This document shows, one piece after another, positions 23,001 through 33,176 of a DNA stretch of 64,000 nt; position 1 is the first letter of the stretch, and each line of letters opens with the position of its first letter. A program made the translations under genes and the position numbers. Location: NCBI GenBank assembly GCA_029207755.1, contig JARCOQ010000002.1:112579745-112643744 (forward strand), given 5' to 3'. The notes beneath the pieces were generated by a model. That model did not search any database. It saw nothing but the letters and a program-made list of their open reading frames with translations, and was not told the origin of the DNA. Source of the stretch: Chamaea fasciata. Lineage: Eukaryota > Chordata > Aves > Passeriformes > Sylviidae.

Positions 23001-26000
23001 GGAGAAAGCACCTTTAAAGGTACAGTTAGTGGGGCTCTAATCCCTAACTCTGCAAGAGGAGCACAGCCTGAGGAATGACCACAACAGTGAGCCTCTTCCA
23101 TTCAGTGTAGTTCGCACTCGTATTTTGGGTTATTTCTAGAGTCCAGGCTCTACTACCCCCACACGGTCCCTTTTTCCAGGGCTAATTTTGGATGGAAGAA
23201 GGTGCTAGAATGCTAATTTTTAAAGGCAGGGACTTTTTGGTCAACCCAAATCTGGTTTGCTTGCTTGTCTTGGGTCAAAAACACATCACAGCCCACCAGG
23301 CCACAACCGTTCACTGTATTAGTCCTGAATTACAGCTGCCAGGTTCTTATAATTTTTATTTTGCAGGTCTCCAACAACAACAACAACAACCAAAACCGAC
23401 TCAAATCACCATTTAAAAATGGGAATATTTTGCATTTCATTACTATTTTCACTAGACAGATCTGGAGGGATTTTGATGCTGCCACCTCAAAACACTCCAA
23501 TGCACCACAGAACTTGTCTTTGCTTCTCAGCCTTTTGTTTTTTCAGCTTTCATAAAGAACTCAAAAATAAATACAAAAGACCTTAGTAATTGTTAAAAAA
23601 AAAACCAAAACGAAAAAGACAGAGCGATTTGAGATGGAACCTGCCTTCTGATATTTGAACAAAGAAAGATCACATTTTAAAACTCCTTGTATCTAGACAG
23701 ACAGTGAGCCCCTTTTTCAGCAAAATTAAGAAAGCAGAGTTGAGCTTGCTGGGAAACAGCACAGCAGCAGAAATCAGATTATAACAGCAATTGAATCTTT
23801 CCTCACATCTCCATTCCTTCCAACACTCAGGGAATGAAAGCTGCCACCAATTAAGGAATAATGGCTGCAAGTTCAGAACTTGTTAATGTGTGTGTACATA
23901 ACCTTCAAAACACAAAGCCATAAATTCTGAGTCCGTGACACACTAGAGGTACTTAATACATATCCTTCTTTATCATTCCTTTCTTTAATAGCTGGAAAAA
24001 ATGGAAGGGAAGATAACCTCCCACCAATTATGTGGGAACCGAAGTTTGTGTTTTGCAGCGGAGGCCGTTAGACCCCAACATCCACCCTGACCTTAAAACT
24101 TGGGAGCAAGTTTATAGAAGGGGTTTTTGCTCACCCCGTGCACAGAACAAACTGCCATTAGGATAAACAGCAGATATATAAAAGCCTCTCCATGAACAAT
24201 GAAAAACTGACACTGAAAGGAAGGAGCTGTGGCATTCAGAGCACAAGATGTATCTTTCTGTCCTTAATCAGAATTGGAGCTCTCAGGGGCCATACACCCT
24301 GCCCCTCTTTCACAGAGAAGTTGCAGGACTAACATTTACCTGATCTCCATAAAAACACAGCTTGGAAATGCAGTGGGATCAGCAGGGCTACCACCACCTC
24401 ATACCAGAGGCAAGATGAAGCAATGGTACTGTCCCTGCAAACATTTAATGCAGTCCAGATGGACTTCAAGAAAGCTGTGAAAAACATGAGTTTTTTTAAG
24501 AGTTCGACTATTCTTTTGGTCAAAAGCTTGTAGGAGAGACAAAATTAATATGAAGAGAACTACAGTGAAGATAGCAAAAAACCCCAAAATGATCTTTGAT
24601 TCAATTTCTCACAGTGCTTATAATCTCAGGATAGGCAAAATAATAAAAGATTGAGCAAAGGCATTCCATCAGATTATTTAAAGAAATACTAAGAACACTG
24701 CACACAATTCATATTGGGTGCTTGCCACCTCTTATTTAAATCTGGAATTGGAAGAAAACAGGTATAAAGCACATAATCCATCAGGAATAGGACACATAAT
24801 AATACATCCGTGAAAGAAGGGACAAATCCATCACACTCTTCAATACAATTAGACTGTTTTCACCTTTCACATAATTCTTATGTAGGTCTACATGTGAATG
24901 AATAAGAATTAGTGGGAGTAATAACATTTGACACCGACCTGGTAGCTGGTCTGGAGATCTGATAGGATTAGGAAGGATATTGTATCATAAAACTGGAAAT
25001 GATCAGAAACACTTTGGCTGCAAACACCTTGCAAAACTGGATTGACTGCACTGAAGTTTCCTGTCTTGGAAATAAAATAAATTTTGACTTCACACAGCTG
25101 CTCTATTTTTGTACCGTCAGAACAAGTGTTTCAGAACTGCCATTGTGAATCGCAGCTCTGTGCTGTGTTTATCTGCTATATGACAAATCAGAATTGGAAC
25201 GAAAGCCAAAAAGTATGCCTTAAATGACCTGAAAAACGAAATTCTGTCATAGTAGCTTCCTTCCAAGAACATAAATTAAAAAGGGAAAAAATTCTAAAAA
25301 TGCAGCTGAGCAGTAAAGCAGGCCCTGTAGTGCTGAAGCCTTTCACAAATGTTCATTCCCCATTCTGGCACAGCAGCTTCCAATGCACACACGCTCCCGA
25401 AAGTCACTGGGCACCAACGCTGCTGTAACCACGACATCAAATCTGGTTCCTCTTCTCACAGCCTGCTACTTGGTCATGGTCACAGGGTCCAGCACCCTGT
25501 GAGCATTTCCCCATCCCCTCTCTGCTCCAGCAGACCAGCAGCTGTGCCATCCACCCTCCTGCTCCGAGAGCGCGGAAGCGCGGCCGAGCTGCTCCGGCAC
25601 TTTTCGCTGCCAGTATCCTCCTTCCTCCTTGGCAAAATGTCAGGGCAGCGCTCCTGCTCTCTGGGCTGGCAGTCCTGGGACAGGCCTGCCTGGGCCAGGG
25701 AGCTGGGAAACCCCCAGCTGGAGGGGTGCAAGAGCAAAAGGAAGGTGTCCAAGCACCGCTTTGCAGCGCAGCTTCTGACGTGAAGCGAAGTCAGGCTTGG
25801 GAGGAGCATTTAAATCAGGAAAAGATTTTCTTTTTCTACACCATCATGCACAGCCCACTCCCAGCTCCAGCAACGACTTGCCCAAGGAGCTTAACACAAT
25901 CCAACGCTTGGCACTATCCAGACACTTTCTTTTAGTAGCAGCATGTGAAACATTCAACAGTAGCAGCTTTGTAGCTTTATACTACTCGTTGCAAAGCAGA

Positions 26001-27323
26001 AAAACAGCAAGTACATTTGTGATCTTTAAGTCTTCTGGTTTCAGGCAGGGAATGAGATAACAAATTCATCCTCATCAAAAGTACAGAATAAATTCTAACT
26101 GCACTCCACTGAGTCATTACACACCGAGATCTGATTTGGGAAACAAGCATTTAAAACCCTACTTACAACCTCAGTGGGTCTACTTGTGAATAAAACCTCA
26201 CATATGCTAAACCAATGGTAGTCTTTAAAATAATTAACTTTGCAAGAAGTCAGAACTAGTTCGAAGAGTAAAAGCTTTGCAATCAGATTCGAAGCATTTT
26301 TTTTCATGTGTTAAAAATAAAAATCAGAGGCAAGTCTAGCTGAAACCTTCCATCACCTGTAATACAAGTGATACGAGCTGTTAAGCGTAAGTGAAGCCTC
26401 TGGGTGTACTGAGGGCAGCACATTTCTCCCTCTTAGACCTTCAGTCACATTATTAAAGGCCCGTCACATTTTTCCTTCTCCGTTTCTTCCAATTTCAGAA
26501 TCCCCCTAGACATGTGAGGAGATAATATTCCTGATAGTCACTTTTCCTACCTGAAGTTATTTTTTTTCATCTAAGACATGCTGAATTGAGTGATTAGTCC
26601 AATCAAATCTGGTGCCTCGATTGGAGCAGAAGCAAATAGTGAATGTTTGAATGTTCCCTGGAGTTATGAAGCACACACCATGCCACACTAACAGAACTAG
26701 TCAAACATGCATCACTCAACACGGAGGAAAAATTATTTCATGGCCTCTATGGCTACTGGGCCACACCTTGATATGTCAGACATAGTTAAGATTGTTTTTT
26801 CAAAGATTTCTGTTTATTGATCCTAAAGCAATGCCAGCCTTTCTCAATGCATGTATTGATCCCACTGTGATACCTTTTGATTAGAGAGATGATGTGGTCA
26901 ATCCTCTTACATTCGAGGGGCAAGAAAAGAAAGAGCTCACAGACATCCAAAAATGCAATGACGGCTGAACACTCCCCATTGGCTGTGCATTTTGGCATTC
27001 ATTGGCTTTTTATTACGTAGGGGAGTTGAGCAGAAGAATAAAGATTTTTTTTTTTTTTTTTCTGTCTACACTGGGAACCTAAGGACAAACTCCTGAAGCA
27101 AACACAAAAGTTCTGAAGGAAAGCCCCGAGGGCTCTCAGGAAATTAATCCCCACTCAGCTGACTAGTCATCCCCACCAGCACCGCTCCTCCTGGGATCTC
27201 ATGACACAGATGAAAGAGCAACTACACGGCAGAAAAAAAACCCCAAACAAAACACTCCGAAACAAACTTCAGCCACACTGGTGGAGGCAGAGAAGAAAGA
27301 TTTTAGGCAACACGGTTTATCGG

Positions 27324-27397
27324 AAAACAATATTCAGTATCTGCAAACAATATTCAATATCTGAAAACAATATTCAATATCTGAAAACAATATTCAG
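27324..27397. repeat. 20-base tandem repeat, 3.7 copies
   Basis: The unit AAAACAATATTCAATATCTG repeats at 27324, 27344, 27364 and 27384 (partial) with very few changes. It lies about 570 bases into intron 1 from the exon 1 donor. Confidence 0.95.
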
Positions 27398-27970
27398 AAC
27401 ACACACGTTCTTTGCCCCGTTATAATGAGCAGCCCATGGATTCCCGACAGAAGCGGCTGGCTGTGCCCAGCCATCACTTAGTTTAGCAGGAAGATGCCGA
27501 GAGATTCTCCCGGGAGCACCGGGAAGATCTACCAAAGCACCCAATCACGATGCAGAGCAGCTTAAAAAAGCAAAGAAAAATAAAAAAAGCACCCTCTGTC
27601 TCTAAAACACGGTCAGTTCGACTGGCAGAGCAACTCGCTTCGGATCCGAGCGCCGTGACACAGCCTAAAAGAAAGCCTGGGGAGCAGATCGGCAGATTTC
27701 CCGAGCAGGGGCAGGACAGGGCAGCCGGGGGATGCTTCTTTCCCTTCTCCCCTCCCAGCCGGCCGGGGACAGTCGCTGCTGCCGCCGCCGCTCCCGGGCA
27801 CCGGCCCCGTCTCCCGGGAAGGAAGGGAGAGAAAGGGGAAGGGAGGAGGCGCCAGCGCCGAGCACCGGGACAAAGTTGCGTTGGAGTCGCTCCCACCCCA
27901 GGACAAGTTCGGCCCCCTCCTCCCCATCCCTCGCAGCGCCCCCGGCCCGCAGCCCCCGGCCCGCTCCTAC

Positions 27971-28288
27971 CGCCTGCGGCGGGGTCCCGATCAGCATCTC
28001 CAGGTAGTAGCCGCGGCCGGAGTCGCCCTGAAGGTTCTCCACCATGGCTAAAAAGTTGAGGCTGCCGCCGGGATCCGAGGCCAAGGCCAAGCCGTCCGCA
28101 GCCCCGGGGGCATCCTCCTGCTGCCGGCTGCCGCTGGCCGGCCTCAGCACCACCGGGGCGGGCAGGGACCCGGCGGGGGCGGCGGGGTGGGACACCCGGA
28201 GCGGGAGGGAGAAGAGCGCCCGGCAGAGCCCCGCGGTGCCGGCCAGGAGCAGCAGCAGCAATCCGGGAGCCGCCAGCGGCGTCCCCAT
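27971..28288 (-). CDS. BACE2: BACE2 exon 1 coding part (start codon, signal peptide, propeptide)
   Basis: Beta-secretase 2 is a type I membrane aspartyl protease of the endosomal and secretory pathway that cleaves APP-family and pigment-cell substrates. This exon encodes 106 residues. Residues 1-24 are a leucine-rich signal peptide. A propeptide with the SLPLRV motif (residues 27-32) follows, then the mature N-terminus with NFLAMVENLQGDSGRGYYLE (78-97) and MLIGTPPQA (98-106), which match vertebrate BACE2 closely and BACE1 less well. The ATG at 28288 has G at -3 and G at +4 and is the first ATG in its frame. The upstream frame stays open to about 28825 but has no ATG. The exon ends GCG|gtagga at 27971, phase 0, which fits exon 2 exactly. 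It lies inside a CpG island. The identity is a confident call from remembered family sequence. The transcription start is not determined. Confidence 0.95.
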
Positions 28289-28385
28289 CCCGGCAGCACC
28301 GCCGGGGCCGGGAGACGCTTCCCAAGTGCGGCGGCTCCGGCCGGAGGCAGCGGCCGCCTGGCTGCCAGACTGGAGCAGCCGAGGG

Positions 28386-28405
28386 GGGGAGGAGGAGGAG
28401 GAGGA
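28386..28405. repeat. (GGA)n run in the BACE2 5' region
   Basis: A GGA trinucleotide run lies about 100 bases upstream of the BACE2 ATG. On the gene strand it reads as TCC repeats, probably within the 5' UTR or core promoter. Confidence 0.8.
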
Positions 28406-28654
28406 GGAAGGAGAAGGGAGCGGCTTACCCACGCCCCGGCTGCATCTCCCCCTCCCCCGAAGCGAGCTCCTCCTCGCGTTTCTCCCGCACGGCCCCCGGG
28501 CAGCCGGAGCGCTCGGAGCTCCGGGGGCCGTGCGGGGAAAAGTTGCTCCGACCCAGCGCCCACGGGAGAAACTTCCCGGCTTGAAGGGCTCGGCCCTGCC
28601 CGCAGCCCCGCTAGCGGAGCCTGACGGCACGGTGGGGACAAAACTTTCCGAAAG

Positions 28655-28664
28655 CTTTAAAAGG
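28655..28664 (-). promoter_or_regulatory. TATA-like element upstream of BACE2
   Basis: On the minus strand the bases read CCTTTTAAAG within otherwise GC-rich sequence, about 370 bases upstream of the BACE2 ATG. If it works as a TATA-like box, transcription would start near 28630 and give a 5' UTR of roughly 340 bases. This is only a motif match. Confidence 0.25.
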
Positions 28665-28788
28665 AAGAGCGCCGGAGCGGGGACCCGCGGCTCCGCTCCC
28701 CTCCCGGAGCCGTGCCGGGACTGCCCGGGGCTCCGGGCTCCTGCAGCCTCCGTGGGGAGCCGCTTCCATCGGGAACCGAGGCTGTGGC

Positions 28789-28831
28789 GGGGCAGGGGGA
28801 GGTGGGGATGGGGATGCGGGGTCACTTGGGG
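28789..28831 (+). promoter_or_regulatory. G-quadruplex-forming motif in the BACE2 promoter
   Basis: Six runs of four or five G (28789, 28795, 28804, 28810, 28818 and 28828) are separated by short loops on the plus strand, which is the strand opposite BACE2 coding sense. This satisfies the usual four-run G-quadruplex pattern with spare runs. It lies 500-540 bases upstream of the ATG. Confidence 0.6.
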
Positions 28832-28950
28832 ATGCGGGAGCGTGTCCCCGTGTGCCGGTTCACGCGGTGTGAGGAGCGGGCGTGTGTGTGTTCGTGTGCG
28901 TGTGGAAATTCATCTGCTGCGCCGGCAGGAGCGAGGCACGCAAGGCGTCT

Positions 28951-31900
28951 GCTTGAGGGAGCAGGCGAGGCTTTAAATGTCTTCATCATGCACGGAATTA
29001 ATGACGGCAGTCAAGTGCGGCCTTTTGAAAGATGGGAACACTTAGGGTGGAATTAGTCTCGACATCTCTGGAGTAATGACAGTGCCTGACGGATCGCTGG
29101 ATGGAGCGGATGGTCCGAAAAACCTTGAAATGTGACACTGGGCAAGTCTAAGCAGAGTCACTCTGTGGTTGTTTCTGGCTCTTCCCCCAAGCCCTGGTTG
29201 TAGATGAAGTTGAAAAATCTCCAGTTTAAGTCATGTGTGCTCTCGGTGTCCCCTGATCAATTTGCTGTCCTGGGCAGCCACCTGGTCTCTCCCTGTGTAT
29301 AAATCTGTGCCGAATCTGTGTGGATTGAGATCCCTCCCCTGCCAGAGTAAACCGACAGAGCTTCCCCCTCCCTTTCCTTGAGCTAGCGTAATCGTCCGCA
29401 GGATTTCCAGGTGTTTCACAGGTGTTAAATGAAGTTTCACTACGGGGTAGTTAGACAGCGTTCATTCCTGGGCAGGCTGAGCAGCCTGTTTGGGGGAAGG
29501 ATACTTGGGTAAGGCTGTCAACTGTAGCCATTTGTCAAGAGTTGCTTGAAGAGGATAATCCTTAAAAAGAAAGTGGGAGCCCACCTTCCCTTGCTGAAGG
29601 AAAAGAGGTGTTCTCACATTTTTTCACAGATGTTTTCTGGCTCTGTCCCCTCAAATCTGTGCTCACTTTGTAGGGCCTGGATGCTTTTCCTCCTGCATCC
29701 ATGGCAGGAGGGGGGTGCAGACCCTGTCCTGGCTGGTGGAACTCTCTGCAAGGAGGAAAACGCTGCAGGGGAAACCTGCAAGGTCCTTGGCCTGCCTGGG
29801 GACTGGAGGAGAGGTTGTAAATGAAGCTTCCTCTCGGGAGGTTGTTGTGCTTGTGGGAAGCCGCACACCTTGGTTAGAGGTGAGATTGTGCAAAGTTCCC
29901 CTGCTGCACAAAGCTTTCTATTTGCCTGACAAGTGGGAAAGTGAAATATTGCAGCCCTGGTCTGACTCAGTCTCACCTGCTGCAGACAGAGGGAAAATGC
30001 TGCTGTGGGCTGATGGCAGCTGAACACCTGAGGGAGTGGCAGCCAGGCTCACACCAAGAGGTTATCTCCAGGGTGCTACAGTAATGGCTTTTCCTAACGT
30101 GGCTGGGATAGTGACAGGCTGCATTGTAGGGCCTGTCTAGTGGCAGCCGAAGCCAAAGGGGAATTAAAATACTTGGGGCTCTTCATGGGCGAGCTGAAAA
30201 CTGGAAAAATGCCCCCCCCCCCCCCCCCCCAGCCCCTCTGGAAGAGGGAATGTGAAAGGTAACCAGGAGTATAATTGAACACCCCCTCAGAGTGGTAGGG
30301 ATGTATTTAGAACAGTCAGCAGCTATGTGCATTTTGTTTTAATTCTTTTACAGTACAGTAAGTCTTCCCCCTTGCCGCTGTTGCTAAGATACATTACCAC
30401 ACTCCTGGCTAAAGCAATTCCAGCCAAAGGAGTGCATAGTTTTCAGAGCATAGAAGATATAGCATAGCCTTTAAGTGTTTAAGAGGAAAACTTGTCCTTT
30501 TTTTTTTTTTTTTCCCATGCTGTTTGGTAAAAAGTTCTTCTTGTCCTGTTTTCCACAGCCCTGGATCAGTCTCGCAGTAAATGCACATCAGGCAGCTGCT
30601 CTGTGTGAAACCTTCCTGTCCTCCCATGGCATCATGCCAGCAGGGTTGCTGGGGTTTCTGCCTTGCCTCCTCTGCTCCTTTATTTATTTCAGGATCTGAG
30701 AAGGATTAGGCTGTGCCACGTACAGGTGAGGAGTTCCAGTGCAGCTCTGAACGCTGGCAGGGATGGGCCTTAAAAGTGCAATGTGAACAGCTGCTTGGGA
30801 AAGGAGATATATAAAAGTCCTCCCAGAGAGCCAAATGTAACTACATCCAAGATGTTCCTTGGAGGGGAAGTCATCTGTATGCAGTGAATGCCACAGTCAA
30901 CATGCACATTTGGGTTTTTTATGTATCACACACTGAAAATAAATGAAATGCCAGAAATAGACTCAAGTGGAAGTGTCTGTACGCTTTGTGTTCTACAGTA
31001 TTTGGTGAATCTTGTTTTTCCTCTATTTTTGTAATTCCAAATATGTGTTCTTTGAGTAAATAAGAATAAAAGTAATTTTAAGTATTAGTCTCTGTGAACA
31101 GGCCTTTTTTTTTTCCTAAAGTCAAGTGTCCACAGTTGGATTAAATGTTGACTTGAATCCAACTCTACGTTAATTTAATTTGATGGCACCATGGTGCTTT
31201 AAACCTTGAGCCATGTGACAGTGAATTAATGCTTGTCTCTATAACACAAACTTCCACCAGTATTTACAGAATGTAGAGCACCATAAAAATGCAGCTGCTC
31301 TATGCAGTGGGCAAGGTGTGTGAACTCAGTCAGAGGGGACAGTTTCTCTGTGGAGATGTTAAATCAGGCCTGTTGAGAAAACAAGCAGGAGCAGAGAAGG
31401 CATCTGAAGATGCAGAGGAAGTGCTGGAGATGATCTGAGCAGAGGAACTGTGTGTGGCTAAAAAGAGATTCTCTCCTTCCCGAGGAGGAAGCTATTAGGG
31501 GACTGCTCAGATCGAAGTGCCTCTCCGCTGAGCTTCTGAAGGAGTCAGGCTGACCTGTGCCAGCCTTACACAATGATAAGGGCAGATGGGCACAAAGACT
31601 TCTGTCCTAAAATTGCTTTGTCTGCTCTCTGTGTTCTTGCTCTTAGCATAATCAATACTTGGGTTTTAAGAAGAGTGATTGTTCTTTGCTGCAATTCCAC
31701 AGTGTTCCTGAAGGAAACCCCGCTGGACCTGCAGTGTGCAAAGGGTTAATTCACAGAATTCGGTAGCCCAAGGAGAGGAGAGGTTTTATTCTGACTGGGA
31801 AAAAGTCTACTCTGTCTGTGGTTGTCTTGCAATCAGCTTTTTCATATTTTGGGGCCTAATCCAGTGAAGTATTGCTTGTACAGGACAAGTGTAAACAACC

Positions 31901-32304
31901 AAGGGGCATCAGAGGCCACAAGGTCTGGCTCTGTTTTGTGTCTGCCAAGGTTTGGCTCTGTTTGTCTTCAAAGGCCATGAATAAAGCAGCTGGCCCATGG
32001 GATGAGAAATGTGCCATTCAGGAGAGCTGTTCCAGTGCTATTCCTGGGGCTCCAAAACGTCTCCTGTGCCAAAGGGGGGGCATGGACACTTCTTTTAGAA
32101 GGATGGAGTGTATGGCCTGTGTGTAGAGCTCATGCAAAATGAATCTTGTGGCTGAAGACTCTGTGCTTGGGGATGTAGGTGCAAATCCTACTCCCCATCC
32201 ATCTCTATTTTGGGTAGAGGATCTGTGGGTGGGGGTGTCTTCTTTGGTCACTGTCTGTGCAATGAGTTTTCTGAATGATGGTATCTCCCTTTGGCTGCAG
32301 TTGA
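28951..32304. other. Upstream intergenic stretch, no gene seen
   Basis: This is noncoding sequence between the BACE2 CpG island and the CR1 at 32.3 kb. It contains an 18-base C run at about 30213-30230 and poly-T near 30500. Open frames are short and unconvincing. I see no RNA gene. Confidence 0.7.
30213..30230. repeat. Homopolymer C run
   Basis: About 18 consecutive C on the plus strand. Such tracts are unstable and are prone to sequencing length error. Confidence 0.9.
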
Positions 32305-33176
32305 ACTCGTGAGGTGTTGTAGGGCCAGGATGATCAGAATGATGGAGCTGCTCTCCTGTGAGGAAGGGCTGAGGGAATTGGGATTGCTCAGCCTGGAGAA
32401 GAGAAGCTTCAGGGTAACCCAATTTTGGCCTTCCAAGAAAGATGGAGAAGAGACTTTTTACAAGGGCACTCAGTGACAGTGATGCCTTGAGAGGCTACCT
32501 AGAACAGTGTTAAAGGAATAAAGTAGGTATTTATTAAAAAGGCCTTCAAAGGTACACCTTGGGCAGTACAAGAGCCTGGCCAAGGCTACACTCAAGATGG
32601 ACGGCGGGTGTATTTTCACACTTTTAAAAGTTTTTGTCACTTTACAGGTTGGGGTTAATTGTCCAATTACAGCTTCAGGTTATGAAGTCGCATCCTCTCA
32701 GATTGCTCTCCTCAATTCACTGTTTATGCTTTTTGGGCCTGAAGCTGCAATGGTGTCCTTGATTCTTGGGCTGGAAAAGGATTGTTTTGTCTGACTAAAC
32801 TGTGAGGAGAACTTGCTAACACTTTGTGTGACGTTCAGAGTTATACACTAATGCAGTACAGACGCTGGAAAATATGAAAGCTAAAACAGAAGGCACCAAC
32901 AGGACAAAGGGGAATGGCTTCAGACTGACAGAGAGTACGTTTAAATTGGATTTTAGGAAGACATTCCTCCCTGTGGGGGTAGTAAGGCACTGGAAAAAGT
33001 TGCCCAGAGAAGCTGTGGCTGCCCCTGGATCTCTGGAAATGTCCAAGGCCAGGTTGGACACTGGGGCTTGGAGCAGCCTGGGATATTGGAAGGTGTCCCT
33101 GCTCATGGCAGTGGGGATGGAACTGGATGGTGTTTAAGTTTCCACCCAACCCAAATCATTCCATGATTTTATGATC
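32305..33176 (+). mobile_element. CR1 LINE fragment, split by a solo LTR
   Basis: The 5' part (32305-32479) contains GGGCCAGGATGATCAGAATG and CTCAGCCTGGAGAAGAGAAG. The 3' part (32899-33176) runs from GACAAAGGGGAATGGCTTCA to the terminus AATCATTCCATGATTTTATG. The LTR at 32480-32898 separates them. Confidence 0.9.
32480..32898 (-). mobile_element. Solo LTR, family B copy 2, nested in CR1
   Basis: This 419-base element is inverted relative to the 8.3 kb copy. Read on the minus strand it runs from TGGTGCCTTCTG to CTCAAGGCATCA, with TTTTTAATAAATACC as its polyadenylation-type signal. ACAG directly precedes it (32476-32479) and directly follows it (32899-32902). In CR1 this site normally reads GTGACAGGAC, so ACAG is a 4-base target duplication. 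Confidence 0.85.

Larger units (their letters stand above)
4840..27970 (-). other. BACE2: BACE2 intron 1
   Basis: This is a 23.1 kb phase 0 intron with gtagga at the donor (27970) and ggcag at the acceptor (4840). It holds CR1 fragments near 8.2-9.1, 10.5, 11.0, 16.1, 19.1 and 19.9 kb, solo LTRs at 7.6, 8.3 and 16.9 kb, and small tandem repeats at 5.1 and 27.3 kb. All three LTRs lie antisense to the gene. The remaining stretches (about 5.2-7.6, 9.1-10.4, 11.3-16.0, 17.5-19.0 and 20.1-27.3 kb) show no gene, RNA gene or named repeat that I can recognise. Open frames there are short and lack both codon structure and flanking splice sites. Confidence 0.9.
27600..28950. promoter_or_regulatory. CpG island / BACE2 promoter region
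   Basis: This is a stretch of very high GC and frequent CpG that contrasts sharply with the AT-rich flanks. It covers BACE2 exon 1, about 660 bases upstream of the ATG, and the start of intron 1. It contains GC boxes, a GGA run at 28386-28405 and a G-run cluster at 28789-28831. CpG-island promoters often start transcription at several sites, so no single start is assigned. Edges were judged by eye. Confidence 0.8.

Noticed and set aside
25560..25620. Small CpG cluster in intron 1 as an alternative promoter
   Set aside because: Only a few CpGs over about 60 bases, with no exon or start signal nearby. A similar small cluster lies at 21.84-21.90 kb.
27550..28059. 169-codon plus-strand ORF in the CpG island
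   Set aside because: It is antisense to BACE2 exon 1 and adjacent GC-rich intron. Open frames of this size are expected in such sequence.
28144..28641. 165-codon minus-strand ORF in another frame over BACE2 exon 1
   Set aside because: It overlaps the true BACE2 frame, has no ATG start and has the arginine/proline-rich content typical of GC-rich shadows.
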